Shown one piece after another: positions 33,634-42,673 of a stretch of 64,000 nt of DNA (its first letter is position 1; each line of letters opens with the position of its first letter). The stretch is from UBA6115 sp050953005. GTDB lineage: Bacteria > Bacillota > Clostridia > Christensenellales > Aristaeellaceae. Made by a program: the position numbers and the translations under genes. The stretch is from positions 110,135-174,134 of the forward strand of contig JBMNLV010000008.1 in the NCBI GenBank assembly GCA_050953005.1, read 5' to 3'. The notes beneath the pieces are model-generated. The model was given only the letters and a program-made list of their open reading frames with translations, had not been told where the DNA came from and did not search any database.

Positions 33634-34113
33634 ATGCGTTTAAGCGACATGATCGAGGAGTTTATCAAGGATCTCTGGGGCGCAGAGGAGAATGAGGTTC
33701 AGCTCAAACGAAACGAGTTGGCAGAGTATTTCCGTTGCGCGCCAAGCCAGATTAATTATGTTTTGTCTACACGTTTCACTCCTGATCATGGTTATGCGAT
33801 AGAAAGCTACAGGGGCGGCGGCGGTTTTATCCGCATCATTCGTCTCGCCCACGATGAAAGCACCTACCTTAACTATCTGACCCAGGAGCGCATCGGCGAT
33901 GCCATCAGTGTGCAGGAAGCAAGAATATTGTGTTTACAGCTTGCAGAGCGTGGTACGATAACAAAGGACACAGCAGATATCATGTGCGCTGCTTTGAGCC
34001 AGCAATCTCTGTGTGTACCGATTCCCGAGGCAATCAAGGACAACATCCGAGCAAAAACCCTGCGCAACATGCTACTGCAAATCGCGCAGCAGGGCGATGA
34101 GGAGGCACTATGA
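33634..34113 (+). CDS. ctsR: CtsR, heat-shock transcriptional repressor
   Basis: 159 residues, full length. MRLSDMIEEFIKDLW opens a helix-turn-helix region with RNELAEYFRCAPSQINYVLSTRF. The winged-helix glycine loop RGGGGFIRI is the thermosensing element described in CtsR, and the C-terminal dimer and degradation domain has TKDTADIMCAAL. It represses the clp genes in non-stress conditions. ATG 33634 has AGGAGG upstream; an in-frame ATG at 33517 lies before the promoter and is not used. It is coupled to mcsA by ATGA. Confidence 0.96.
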   Translation: MRLSDMIEEFIKDLWGAEENEVQLKRNELAEYFRCAPSQINYVLSTRFTPDHGYAIESYRGGGGFIRIIRLAHDESTYLNYLTQERIGDAISVQEARILCLQLAERGTITKDTADIMCAALSQQSLCVPIPEAIKDNIRAKTLRNMLLQIAQQGDEEAL

Positions 34114-34607
34114 TTTGTGAAGTATGCCGCGAAAAAAACGCAGAAATTGTATTTAAGACAGTAACCGGAAACCAGGTTGCAACCAAGGCGATGTGCATGT
34201 CATGTGCGCATGCCATGCAACAGGATATGATCAAGATGTTTTTGGCTTTGGGTTTCCGCAAGGAGCAGATTGATCAGGCTGAGGCTGAACCGCAGGAATA
34301 CATTCCGGCGTATTTGTGCATCAACTGCGGAAGGCCTTATACCCAATTGAATGAACAAACCATGGCAGGTTGTGCCGTTTGTTATGAAGCCATGCGTGAA
34401 GACCTCAAGTCCCGTTTGTCCGCTGATGAGCCTGCAGGGCAAGATGCTGAGAAAGACACAATAGACAAGCAGGTTAACTCCACGGAGGATGAATTGCGCA
34501 ATTTACGCTATCGCTTGATGGAAGCGGTCACTCGGGAAGAGTTTGAGGAAGCCGCAGTACTGCGTGATCGTATAGCGAAGATAGAGCATGTGGAGGAGCA
34601 AGGCTGA
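34110..34607 (+). CDS. mcsA: McsA, zinc-binding activator protein of the McsB/ClpC pathway
   Basis: 165 residues. Four CxxC pairs bind zinc: C3/C6, C29/C32, C70/C73 and C88/C91. A C-terminal UVR motif, LRYRLMEAVTREEFEEAAVLRDRI, matches the one in ClpC and UvrB (quoted in part). In Bacillus McsA activates the McsB arginine kinase and modulates CtsR. Here all its usual zinc ligands are present even though the adjacent McsB looks inactive. It overlaps the ctsR stop and is followed by mcsB three bases after its own stop. Confidence 0.93.
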   Translation: MICEVCREKNAEIVFKTVTGNQVATKAMCMSCAHAMQQDMIKMFLALGFRKEQIDQAEAEPQEYIPAYLCINCGRPYTQLNEQTMAGCAVCYEAMREDLKSRLSADEPAGQDAEKDTIDKQVNSTEDELRNLRYRLMEAVTREEFEEAAVLRDRIAKIEHVEEQG

Positions 34608-34610
34608 TAG

Positions 34611-35588
34611 ATGCCCGGCATTATTATTGATACCGAAGTTTCTTTGCACAGAAACTACCAGGATCTGCGTTTTTGTCCACAGGACAACCTTACGGATTTG
34701 CAGGAAAGCCGCAGGCGCAGTTTGTCAGCTCTTCAGAACATCTTTCCGGAGGGACAGACATTGGGCAGCGCGACGGAGATAGCCGGTGAATTATCTTACC
34801 TGCACGGTGCTTTGCTCCCGGTGGATTATCATAAGATTAATCACGCAGCTTTATTTTATGACCGTCTTACAGATATTACCGCTGCCATTAACATGGACGA
34901 TCATTTGGTGCTCAAGGTCCATGGCGGTTTGGAACAGCTGGATCATTTGCAGCAGGTTGTGAGGGAGGCAGAGCAGGCCGTGGCTCAGACTGCTCCGGCT
35001 TTTGCCCGGGATGTTGATTTTGGCTATCTGTCTTACCGTCCGACAATGTCGGGCAGCGGCATGTTTATCAGTATAATCTTACATCTACCCATGCTGCATT
35101 ATCTTAAGCAAATACGCTCCCTGAACGAGCTGCTAAAGACGCAGGAATACCTGCTGCGGCCGCTTGCTGCACAGGACAGACGCAACCCTGCTAAAATGTA
35201 TGTACTGTCCAACGCCACCAGCCTCAACCGTGAGGACGATATGTTGGTTCAGAAAACACGGGAGGTTGTTGGCTTGCTTTCACAAAGGGAGACTTTGCTG
35301 CGTGAAAAGGCATTAACCCGGAATGGGCAGTCAGCTTTTGCGGATCAGGTGTGGCGTTCTTACGGTATCCTGCGATATGCCAGGCGGCTTAGGGAAGGTG
35401 ACTTTCTTAACCATTGGAGCAATCTGCGCCTGGGCAGCCTGGCAGGAATACTTCCGCTGAGCATTGAAACAGCAGATTCCTTGCTGATCTATGCCGGTGA
35501 TCAGGCTTTCCTTAAGGAGGGCGCTGATACCCAAAACATTGTTGGCTTGCGTGCGCAAAGTGTACGACAGGCTTTATCAGGAGGATAA
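34611..35588 (+). CDS. mcsB: McsB homologue lacking the arginine-kinase catalytic cysteine
   Basis: 325 residues, slightly short (about 350 usual). The guanido-kinase fold is recognisable: INMDDHLVLKVHGG, DFGYLS, MYVLSNATSLNREDDM, and YGILRYARRLREGDF with NLRLGSLAGILP. But the catalytic block that reads SCPTNVGTGLRASV in active McsB is YRPTMSGSGMFISI here, so the cysteine is replaced by R143 (codon CGT at 35037-35039) and a nucleotide-binding arginine is gone. The N-terminal SSRIRLARN block reads DTEVSLHRN, losing two more arginines. The frame is intact, and it sits between mcsA and clpC. It is probably a pseudokinase or adaptor; comparison is from memory of the family. Confidence 0.85.
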   Translation: MPGIIIDTEVSLHRNYQDLRFCPQDNLTDLQESRRRSLSALQNIFPEGQTLGSATEIAGELSYLHGALLPVDYHKINHAALFYDRLTDITAAINMDDHLVLKVHGGLEQLDHLQQVVREAEQAVAQTAPAFARDVDFGYLSYRPTMSGSGMFISIILHLPMLHYLKQIRSLNELLKTQEYLLRPLAAQDRRNPAKMYVLSNATSLNREDDMLVQKTREVVGLLSQRETLLREKALTRNGQSAFADQVWRSYGILRYARRLREGDFLNHWSNLRLGSLAGILPLSIETADSLLIYAGDQAFLKEGADTQNIVGLRAQSVRQALSGG

Positions 35589-35589
35589 T

Positions 35590-38046
35590 ATGCCTATTTT
35601 CGGCAAGTTTGACCCAAGAGCAAAACAGGTGTTGGATATAGCCCAGCAAACCGCCATCAGCCTGCGCCGCCGTTTCTGGGGCACAGAGCATCTGTTGATT
35701 GGCTTGCTGGCCCGTGCTGCGGACGATTTGCCGGGTCTTCCCGACAACATTACATTGGATAGCGTTCAGGAAGCAGTCAAGCAGCTTTCATCGCCCAGCC
35801 AGCTGCCGCCCAAGGTGCTGGAATTGACCCCGCGTATGAAGAATGTCCTTGACGAGTCCTTGAGCCTGGTACAAAAGCGTCAACTGGGTCAGGTGACTCC
35901 GGCAGTGCTTTGGATTGCTCTTTTACAGGAGCAGGAAGCAGTAGCTGTGCGTATTCTGACGGTATTTGGAGCGGATGTCCAGGCGTTGCTGCGCGATGCT
36001 CTTGCGATGTTGCGCGCAAATCAGGATGGTGATACTGAGCAGGCTAAAAGCACGCTGGAGAAGAACAGCCGCGATTTGACAGAACTGGCCCGCAAGGGCA
36101 AGCTGGATCCGGTCATCGGCCGTGAAAAGGAAATTGAGCGTATGGCGCAGATTCTTTCACGGCGTACCAAAAACAACCCTGTGCTGATCGGAGCGCCCGG
36201 AGTGGGCAAAAGCGCGGTTGCAGAGGGTCTGGCCCAGCGCATCGTTGAAGATGATGTGCCGGATACATTATTGGGAAAGCGCCTGTTGTCTTTGGATATC
36301 GGCAGCTTGATCGCAGGTACAAAGTATCGGGGTGAGTTCGAGGAACGCATGAAGGATGTAGTTCGGGAGATTCAAAATTCTCCTGATATCATCCTGTTCA
36401 TTGATGAGCTTCAAAACATCATGGGCGCGGGCAAGGCTGAAGGTTCCATCGATGCGGCGGGTATTCTTAAGCCGGCCCTTGCCCGGGGAGAGGTGCAGTG
36501 TATCGGCGCTACCACGCTGGATGATTATCGCAAACATATTGAAAAGGACGCTGCCCTGTCACGGCGTTTCCAACCGATCATGGTGGACGAGCCTGACAAC
36601 GAAAAAACCTTGGAGATTCTCAAAGGTCTGCGGCCCTACTACGAAGAGCACCACCATGTGATCATCACCGATGAGGCATTGTCATCGGCAGTGGAACTGT
36701 CTGCCCGCTATATTGCAGATCGTTTTTTACCTGACAAGGCAGTGGACGTGATGGATGAAGCGGCATCGCGCGTGCGCCTGAGGGCTTTCGCAGCACCAAC
36801 GGGTATCAAGAAACTGGAATACAAGCTGGACGAGGTTGTTGCCGGTAAGCGCAATGCCATTTCCAACCAGGATTATGAGAAGGCAGCCAGGATGCGTGAT
36901 GAAGAGCGCAGCTTGCGTGAGCAGGTTGCGTTGGCTCGGGATGAATGGGATCATGCGCGCGAAAAAATGAAGCCCAATGTCACTGAGGACGACATCGCCG
37001 ATGTAGTAGCCGGCTGGACCGGTATTCCGGTGCAGCGCATGACCATAGTGGAAAGCAAGCGCTTGATGCAGCTGGAAGAAACCCTTCACAAACGCGTTAT
37101 TGGACAGGACGAGGCTGTTACAGCAATCAGCCGGGCAATCCGCCGTGCGCGCGCCGGCTTACAGGATCCTAAGCGACCAATTGGATCCTTTATTTTCCTT
37201 GGGCCAACGGGCGTTGGGAAAACCGAGCTGTGTCGAGCGCTGGGCGAGGCTATGTTTGGCGATGAGGATGCTCTGATTCGCATGGACATGAGTGAATACA
37301 TGGAAAAGCACACGGTTTCCCGTATGGTGGGTTCACCTCCTGGCTATGTCGGGTATGAGGAGGGTGGTCAACTGACCGAACAGGTACGGCGCAAACCCTA
37401 TTCCGTTGTACTCTTTGATGAAATAGAAAAAGCTCATCCGGATGTGTTCAACATGCTTCTGCAGATTTTGGAAGACGGCAGGCTGACAGATAACATGGGC
37501 CGTGTGACCAGTTTCAAGAACACCATCATTGTGATGACTTCAAACGCAGGGGCCGCACAGCTGACTTCCGGCCGATCTCTGGGATTTGGTGGACACTCTG
37601 GCCCGGCCAGTATGGATCATGAGGAAATGAAAACACGTGTGTTGGATGAGATCAAGCGTGTTTTCCGCCCCGAGTTCATCAACCGCGTGGATGAAATCAT
37701 TGTTTTTCATTCCTTGTCAAATACCGAGATTGCTCAGATTGCCCGGCTGATGCTGGAGGTGATTATCACCCGCATGCAGGAGCGTGGCATCAGCCTCAGC
37801 TTTGAAGACGACGCGGTTGCCCTGTTGGCTGAGCATGGTTTTGACCCGCAATATGGCGCGCGGCCTTTGCGTCGTGCAATTCAGCGCATGGTGGAAGATG
37901 CGTTGAGTGAACAGATAGTCTCAGGTGCCCTGGCTGAAGGAGATAGCGTGCGTATGTTTGCCCGTGATAACAAGTTGGATTTTGCCGTTGAGAAAGCTGA
38001 AGGGCAAGAGAAGGAAAAAGTTGCAGCTGAATCTGCTACCAAGTGA
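35590..38046 (+). CDS. clpC: ClpC, AAA+ protein unfoldase
   Basis: 818 residues. An N-domain with two Clp repeats (FDPRAKQVLDIAQQTA, FWGTEHLLIGLLARAA) is followed by D1 with Walker A GAPGVGKS at 201-208 and ALSRRFQPIMVDEP, a UVR-type middle domain (AISNQDYEKAARMRDEE), then D2 with GPTGVGKT at 538-545 and GSPPGYVGYEEGGQLTE. It unfolds substrates for ClpP, with McsB or MecA type adaptors. The start is ATG 35590, one base after the mcsB stop, with AGGAGG upstream; an in-frame ATG at 35491 lies inside mcsB. It is the last gene of the CtsR operon. Confidence 0.97.
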   Translation: MPIFGKFDPRAKQVLDIAQQTAISLRRRFWGTEHLLIGLLARAADDLPGLPDNITLDSVQEAVKQLSSPSQLPPKVLELTPRMKNVLDESLSLVQKRQLGQVTPAVLWIALLQEQEAVAVRILTVFGADVQALLRDALAMLRANQDGDTEQAKSTLEKNSRDLTELARKGKLDPVIGREKEIERMAQILSRRTKNNPVLIGAPGVGKSAVAEGLAQRIVEDDVPDTLLGKRLLSLDIGSLIAGTKYRGEFEERMKDVVREIQNSPDIILFIDELQNIMGAGKAEGSIDAAGILKPALARGEVQCIGATTLDDYRKHIEKDAALSRRFQPIMVDEPDNEKTLEILKGLRPYYEEHHHVIITDEALSSAVELSARYIADRFLPDKAVDVMDEAASRVRLRAFAAPTGIKKLEYKLDEVVAGKRNAISNQDYEKAARMRDEERSLREQVALARDEWDHAREKMKPNVTEDDIADVVAGWTGIPVQRMTIVESKRLMQLEETLHKRVIGQDEAVTAISRAIRRARAGLQDPKRPIGSFIFLGPTGVGKTELCRALGEAMFGDEDALIRMDMSEYMEKHTVSRMVGSPPGYVGYEEGGQLTEQVRRKPYSVVLFDEIEKAHPDVFNMLLQILEDGRLTDNMGRVTSFKNTIIVMTSNAGAAQLTSGRSLGFGGHSGPASMDHEEMKTRVLDEIKRVFRPEFINRVDEIIVFHSLSNTEIAQIARLMLEVIITRMQERGISLSFEDDAVALLAEHGFDPQYGARPLRRAIQRMVEDALSEQIVSGALAEGDSVRMFARDNKLDFAVEKAEGQEKEKVAAESATK

Positions 38047-38074
38047 ACCATAACGGATATGATGACTCTCCCGG

Positions 38075-38098
38075 CGCCGGCTTGTCCGGCGTCTCTTT
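38075..38098 (+). terminator. Probable terminator after clpC
   Basis: CGCCGG at 38075-38080 pairs with CCGGCG at 38086-38091 around CTTGT and is followed by TCTCTTT. The T-run is interrupted. Confidence 0.55.
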
Positions 38099-38116
38099 GG
38101 CATGAGTGAACTTTTC

Positions 38117-38145
38117 TTGACCCGCTCTGTTAAACATCCTATAAT
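38117..38145 (+). promoter_or_regulatory. Sigma-A promoter of metG
   Basis: TTGACC at 38117-38122, a 17-base spacer, and a consensus TATAAT at 38140-38145. The leader is about 20 bases, too short for a T-box. Confidence 0.92.
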
Positions 38146-38172
38146 GGCGCAGACAAAGGGGGATTGAAGTGT

Positions 38173-40152
38173 ATGCCGGATCAGAAGAAAACGTACTATA
38201 TTACCACACCTATCTACTATCCCAGCGGGAACATGACCATTGGCCATACCTACACCACCGTGGCTGCCGATACCATGACCCGCTTCAAGCGGTTGACCGG
38301 GCACAAAACATTTTTTCTGACTGGCACGGATGAGCACGGTCAAAAAATCGAACGCCGTGCGCAGGAAGCCGGTATGCATCCACAACAGTTTGTTGATGAC
38401 ATCGTCGCTCAGACCAAGGAACTGTGGGCGCTGCTCAACATTGAGTATGATGATTTTATCCGTACGACGGATCCCCGCCATATGAAGGCTGTACAGAAGA
38501 TTTTCCGTCAGCTTTATGATCAGGGCGATATTTACAAGGGCGCCTATGAAGGCCAATATTGTGTGTTTTGTGAAGCTTTCTGGACAGCAAGTCAGCTAAA
38601 GAAAGGGAAACTGTGCCCTGATTGCGGTCGCCCCACTGAGATGGTGCGTGAGGAAAGCTATTTTTTCCGCATGAGCAAGTATCAGGATTGGCTCATCCGC
38701 TATATTGAGGAGCATCCGGAGTTTATCCAGCCACCTGCCCGCGCCAATGAGATGCTTAATAATTTTCTGCGGCCTGGCTTACAGGATTTATCAGTAAGCC
38801 GGAAAACCTTTAAATGGGGTGTACCGGTGGATTTTGATCCGGAGCATGTTATCTATGTTTGGATTGACGCCTTGAGCAACTATATCACAGCGCTGGGCTA
38901 CGGTTCGGAGGATGACAGTCTGTACCGGACTTTCTGGCCTGCCAACGTACACCTTGTGGGCAAAGAGATTGTTCGTTTCCATACGATCTATTGGCCTATT
39001 ATGCTTCACGCTCTCGGGCTGCCGTTGCCCCGGCAGGTATTTGGGCATGGCTGGCTGTTGTTTAACAATGATAAGATGTCAAAGTCCAAAGGCAATGTTG
39101 TTTATCCCGGGCCGGTGGTGGCGCGCTGTGGCGCGGACGCGTTGCGCTACTACCTGATGCGGGAGATGCAGTTTGGTTCAGACGGCAATTATACCAATGA
39201 AGCCATGCTTAACCGCGTCAACTCCGACCTTGCCAATGACTTGGGCAACCTGCTCAGCCGTACTGTGGCGATGATTGAAAAATATTTTGATGGAATCGTT
39301 CAGCAGCCAGTGGATTACAGTGAGGTGGATGAACACCTCATTAGTCTGGTAGAAGCGTTACCCGCGCAGGTTGAGCGTGAAATGAACGCGTTGCAATTTT
39401 CTCAGGCGTTGGCGGATATCTGGAAGGTAATCGGCGAGTGTAACCGTTACATAGATCTGACGCAGCCCTGGGTGCTGGGGCGCGATGAGGGCAGCAAGAA
39501 CCGCCTGGGGACTGTGCTGTATGTACTGGTAGAGAGCCTTCGTTTTATTAGTGTGCTGATCAGCCCCGTTATGCCGGAAACGCCCCTTAAAATCCGCGCG
39601 CAGTTGGGCATCGAACATGAGAGCCTGACTACCTGGGCATCCCTTCAACGGTTTGGAGCGACCCCCGCAGGTCAGCAGGTTAAAAAAGGCGAGGCGGTTT
39701 TCCCGCGTGTTGATATCAAGGTGGAGCTGCCCTTGCTGGAGGCGGAGAATGAACGTTTCATTAAAGCAGGCCAGCAGACAGCCCGGGCGCAGCAGGAGCA
39801 GCCAGTTTCGCAAGAGGCGGAACCGCTCATTTCAATTGAAGATTTTCAGAAGCTGCGGCTGAAGACTGCTACAGTTCTGGCGTGTGAGAAGGTTAAGAAA
39901 AGCGACAGGCTGCTCCAGTTTCGTCTGAAGGTAGGGAAAGAGGAGCGAACGGTATTGTCGGGTATCGCGGAACACTACTGTCCTGAAGAACTGATCGGTA
40001 AACAGGTAGTGCTGCTAAGCAACTTAGCCCCACGCAAGATTCGGGGCATTGAGTCCCATGGAATGCTGCTGGTCGCTGCGCAGGAAAACGATAGCGTACT
40101 TAAACTGCTCACAGTGGACGCGGGCATCCTTGACGGAGCGGACATATCCTGA
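38173..40152 (+). CDS. metG: Methionine--tRNA ligase
   Basis: 659 residues. The HIGH-type motif is in YYPSGNMTIGHTYTT, a zinc knuckle is CVFCEAF with CPDCGRP, and KMSKS lies at 301-305. A C-terminal EMAP/Trbp111-like tRNA-binding domain (IEDFQKLRLKTATVLACE onward) supports dimerisation. The start is ATG 38173, ten bases after AAAGGGGG; TTG 38164 would be too close to that SD. It charges initiator and elongator tRNA-Met. The stop shares one base with the tatD start, the common metG-tatD order. Confidence 0.97.
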   Translation: MPDQKKTYYITTPIYYPSGNMTIGHTYTTVAADTMTRFKRLTGHKTFFLTGTDEHGQKIERRAQEAGMHPQQFVDDIVAQTKELWALLNIEYDDFIRTTDPRHMKAVQKIFRQLYDQGDIYKGAYEGQYCVFCEAFWTASQLKKGKLCPDCGRPTEMVREESYFFRMSKYQDWLIRYIEEHPEFIQPPARANEMLNNFLRPGLQDLSVSRKTFKWGVPVDFDPEHVIYVWIDALSNYITALGYGSEDDSLYRTFWPANVHLVGKEIVRFHTIYWPIMLHALGLPLPRQVFGHGWLLFNNDKMSKSKGNVVYPGPVVARCGADALRYYLMREMQFGSDGNYTNEAMLNRVNSDLANDLGNLLSRTVAMIEKYFDGIVQQPVDYSEVDEHLISLVEALPAQVEREMNALQFSQALADIWKVIGECNRYIDLTQPWVLGRDEGSKNRLGTVLYVLVESLRFISVLISPVMPETPLKIRAQLGIEHESLTTWASLQRFGATPAGQQVKKGEAVFPRVDIKVELPLLEAENERFIKAGQQTARAQQEQPVSQEAEPLISIEDFQKLRLKTATVLACEKVKKSDRLLQFRLKVGKEERTVLSGIAEHYCPEELIGKQVVLLSNLAPRKIRGIESHGMLLVAAQENDSVLKLLTVDAGILDGADIS

Positions 40153-40931
40153 TGCATGCTCGCCTGTTTGACTCGCATTGCCACCTTGATGATGCACGGT
40201 TTGATGAGGATCGTGAGCAACTCATAGCTTCATTGCCCGGACAGGGTATTGGCGCTTGTCTGACATGTGGGAGCGACTTGTCCAGTTCGCGGGCAGCGCT
40301 GGAGTTGGCCAAGCAGTATGATTTTATCTACGCTGCTGCCGGCATCCATCCGCATGAGGCAAGCAAAGCCACTGATGATGATCTGGCTGGCGTGCGTACA
40401 CTGCTGACGCATCCCAAGGTGGTTGCTCTGGGTGAGATCGGTCTGGATTTCTATTATGATTTTTCCCCGCGTGAAACACAGGAATCCCTGCTGCTCGCGC
40501 AATTGGACTTGGCGTTTGAAATGGGGAAACCGGTCATTTTGCATGTGCGTGAATCTCATGGCGCCATGCTGGGTGTTTTGCGTGCACGAACAGACCGGCT
40601 GTCCGGCGGTGTGCTGCACTGCTTTTCCGGCAGTGCGCAAAGCGTGCATATCTATGAAAAACTGGGCTTTCATATCTCTTTTGCGGGTTCAGTCACCTTC
40701 AAAAACGCATCCAAGCTGCGCGAGGCTGCGCAGGCAGTCAGCCTGGATCGTTTGCTGATTGAGACTGACAGTCCCTACCTTTCACCGATCCCTTTCCGCG
40801 GCAAGCGCAACCACCCCGGGCAGGTGGCTGAGGTATGCCGTGTCCTGGCTGATATTAAAGGGATATCCTTTGAAGAAATGACTGAAATTACCTACCGAAA
40901 CGCTGCCAAACTGTTTGGCATACCTCTTTGA
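40152..40931 (+). CDS. TatD family metal-dependent deoxyribonuclease
   Basis: 259 residues, TIM-barrel amidohydrolase-like. The metal ligands are FDSHCHLDD, AAAGIHPHEA, VALGEIGLDFYYD, VILHVRESH, LHCFSG and IETDSPYLSP, all present, so it should be active. TatD proteins are 3'-5' exonucleases or AP endonucleases acting in DNA repair and turnover, and some have D-aminoacyl-tRNA deacylase activity. It is translated in coupling with metG, with a TGATG junction. A hairpin at 40969-41000 follows the gene. Confidence 0.93.
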   Translation: MHARLFDSHCHLDDARFDEDREQLIASLPGQGIGACLTCGSDLSSSRAALELAKQYDFIYAAAGIHPHEASKATDDDLAGVRTLLTHPKVVALGEIGLDFYYDFSPRETQESLLLAQLDLAFEMGKPVILHVRESHGAMLGVLRARTDRLSGGVLHCFSGSAQSVHIYEKLGFHISFAGSVTFKNASKLREAAQAVSLDRLLIETDSPYLSPIPFRGKRNHPGQVAEVCRVLADIKGISFEEMTEITYRNAAKLFGIPL

Positions 40932-40968
40932 GTGCGATAGCCAAGCTTTCATGGATGTGAATTATGAC

Positions 40969-41000
40969 GTTCTTGTTAAATTTATTAAGAGTTCAAGAAC
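40969..41000. repeat. Inverted repeat between tatD and maf
   Basis: GTTCTTG at 40969-40975 and CAAGAAC at 40994-41000 flank an 18-base AT-rich loop and are followed by ATTTTAATTCATTTTA. It may terminate the metG-tatD transcript. Its right arm overlaps where the -35 of the next promoter would lie, so an operator role is also possible. Confidence 0.6.
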
Positions 41001-41016
41001 ATTTTAATTCATTTTA

Positions 41017-41025
41017 TGGTATAAT
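41017..41025 (+). promoter_or_regulatory. Extended -10 promoter of the maf-mre operon
   Basis: TGGTATAAT, a full extended -10, with no good -35 (GAACAT at 40997-41002). The transcript would start near 41032, with SD GGGAGG at 41044-41049. Confidence 0.65.
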
Positions 41026-41058
41026 CAACAAACCATCTTTCGCGGGAGGTTGTATCGT

Positions 41059-41616
41059 TTGCGTCGTTTGATCCTGGCTTCATCCTCGCCCAGAAGACAG
41101 GAGCTGCTGGCCATGATGGGGCTGAATTTTGATGTTTTCAGTCCGCAAGTGGATGAGTGTTTGAGAGGTTCACCCCGGGAAGTGGTCATGGCCTTGGCTC
41201 TGCGCAAGGCATCTGTCGCAGCGGCGGCTTTTCCTGCGGATTTTGTGCTGGCGGCGGATACCCTGGTTGTCATTGATGGCCAGGCGCTTGGTAAGCCTGC
41301 AGATTATGCAGATGCCCTGCGTATGCTCAGACTGCTCAATGGCGCCTGGCATGAGGTACACACCGGAGTCTGTCTGATAGTGGATGGCAGGATACAACAG
41401 GAACATGCTGTCACCCAAGTATTGTTCACCCGAATGAGCGAAGATGAAATGGCTGGCTATTGCCGCTCCGGTGAACCGCTTGGCAAAGCAGGTGCTTACG
41501 CTATCCAGGGTTTGGGCGGCATGTTCATTGAGCAAATCTGCGGCAGTTATACCAACGTTGTAGGCTTGCCCACCGCACTGGTGCGCAGGATGCTCAAAAG
41601 TGAGAATTTTCTTTAG
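41059..41616 (+). CDS. Maf family nucleotide pyrophosphatase
   Basis: 185 residues. LILASSSPRRQELL is the signature N-terminus, followed by ADTLVVIDGQALGKP and GAYAIQGLGGMFI, matching Maf/YhdE-type nucleoside triphosphate pyrophosphatases that hydrolyse dTTP, UTP or modified nucleotides. The start is taken as TTG 41059, nine bases after GGGAGG; an in-frame TTG at 41050 abuts the SD. It lies 16 bases before mreB, an association conserved in Bacillus (maf, mreBCD). Confidence 0.93.
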   Translation: MRRLILASSSPRRQELLAMMGLNFDVFSPQVDECLRGSPREVVMALALRKASVAAAAFPADFVLAADTLVVIDGQALGKPADYADALRMLRLLNGAWHEVHTGVCLIVDGRIQQEHAVTQVLFTRMSEDEMAGYCRSGEPLGKAGAYAIQGLGGMFIEQICGSYTNVVGLPTALVRRMLKSENFL

Positions 41617-41632
41617 GACAGGAAGAGTTTGA

Positions 41633-42673
41633 ATGGCTATTATTGCGCCTGATATCGGCATTGATTTGGGGACATCGAATACGCTGGTGTATGTTCGCAA
41701 GCGCGGTATTCAGATTAATGAGCCTACGCTGCTGGTCGTATCAGGCAATGAAAAGCGTACCATCAAGGCCATAGGGCAGGATGCCCTGGCGTTGGTGGGA
41801 AGAACCAGTGCCGGCGATGTGGCGGTGCGCCCGCTGCAGGACGGTACGGTCAAAGACTATGACTTGACCGAAGCTATTTTACGCTATTTTATCCGCAAGG
41901 CCATCGGTGTTTCCCATTTGATCAAACCACGCATGTATATCACGGTGCCCAGTCGGATTTCGCCGGTGGAAAAGCGTGTTATCCGCGAGGCGGCGATCAG
42001 CGCAGGCGCACGCAAGAACGCCATTCATTTGATAGATAAACCATTTGCCTCAGCCTTCGGTTCCGGCTTGCCGGTATTTGCTCCGGAAGGCAGCATGGTA
42101 GTGGACATCGGCGGAGGCACGACTGAGGTAGCTGTAATTGCGCTGGGCGGTATCGTGCTGTCGCGTTCGATTCCTTTTGGCGGTATCCGGATGGATTCGG
42201 TGATTGTGGAGTTTATCAAGCATGATCACAATATGCTTATTGGAGACCGCATGGCGGAGGATATCAAAATCGACTGGGGCTCAGCCCTACCAAGCGCTGA
42301 AGACAGAAAGGTTGTGGTTCGTGGCCGTGACTTGATTACCGGTCTGCCACAAACCGCTGAAATCTCCTCCAGCCGTTTCTATCACGCTCTGCATGGTCCC
42401 TGTCTGAAAATCCTGGATACAATCCGCGAGATTCTGGACAAAACACCGCCTGAACTGTGCAGTGATATCTTGCGAAAAGGCATCTACCTGGTTGGCGGTG
42501 GCGCCCAGCTGTACGGTTTTGACCGTTTCCTTGCCAGTGAGCTTAATTTGCCTGTTACCCTTGCGCGTGACCCCATGCTTACCGCGGTTAACGGTGTGGG
42601 TGCTATGGCGGAACGCAGCGATGTGTTGCCCAAGCTGACCAGATCAAACTTTATGCGGGATGACAATGCCTAG
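41633..42673 (+). CDS. mreB: MreB, actin-like cell-shape protein
   Basis: 346 residues. The nucleotide-binding motifs are DIGIDLGTSNTLVYV, VVDIGGGTTEVAVI and YLVGGGAQLYGFD. It polymerises under the membrane and guides lateral wall synthesis. A few positions differ from usual MreB, for example the N-terminal MAIIAPDIG in place of the amphipathic helix plus F-G-x-D, but length and motifs are complete. It overlaps mreC by 14 bases. It heads the elongation set mreBCD-PBP2-minD-rodA. Confidence 0.95.
   Translation: MAIIAPDIGIDLGTSNTLVYVRKRGIQINEPTLLVVSGNEKRTIKAIGQDALALVGRTSAGDVAVRPLQDGTVKDYDLTEAILRYFIRKAIGVSHLIKPRMYITVPSRISPVEKRVIREAAISAGARKNAIHLIDKPFASAFGSGLPVFAPEGSMVVDIGGGTTEVAVIALGGIVLSRSIPFGGIRMDSVIVEFIKHDHNMLIGDRMAEDIKIDWGSALPSAEDRKVVVRGRDLITGLPQTAEISSSRFYHALHGPCLKILDTIREILDKTPPELCSDILRKGIYLVGGGAQLYGFDRFLASELNLPVTLARDPMLTAVNGVGAMAERSDVLPKLTRSNFMRDDNA

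Noticed and set aside
35031..35060. Sequencing error explaining the missing McsB cysteine
   Set aside because: The frame is continuous, flanking DFGYLS and ILHLP align without a shift, and several other active-site positions are also changed, so a single base error is not enough.
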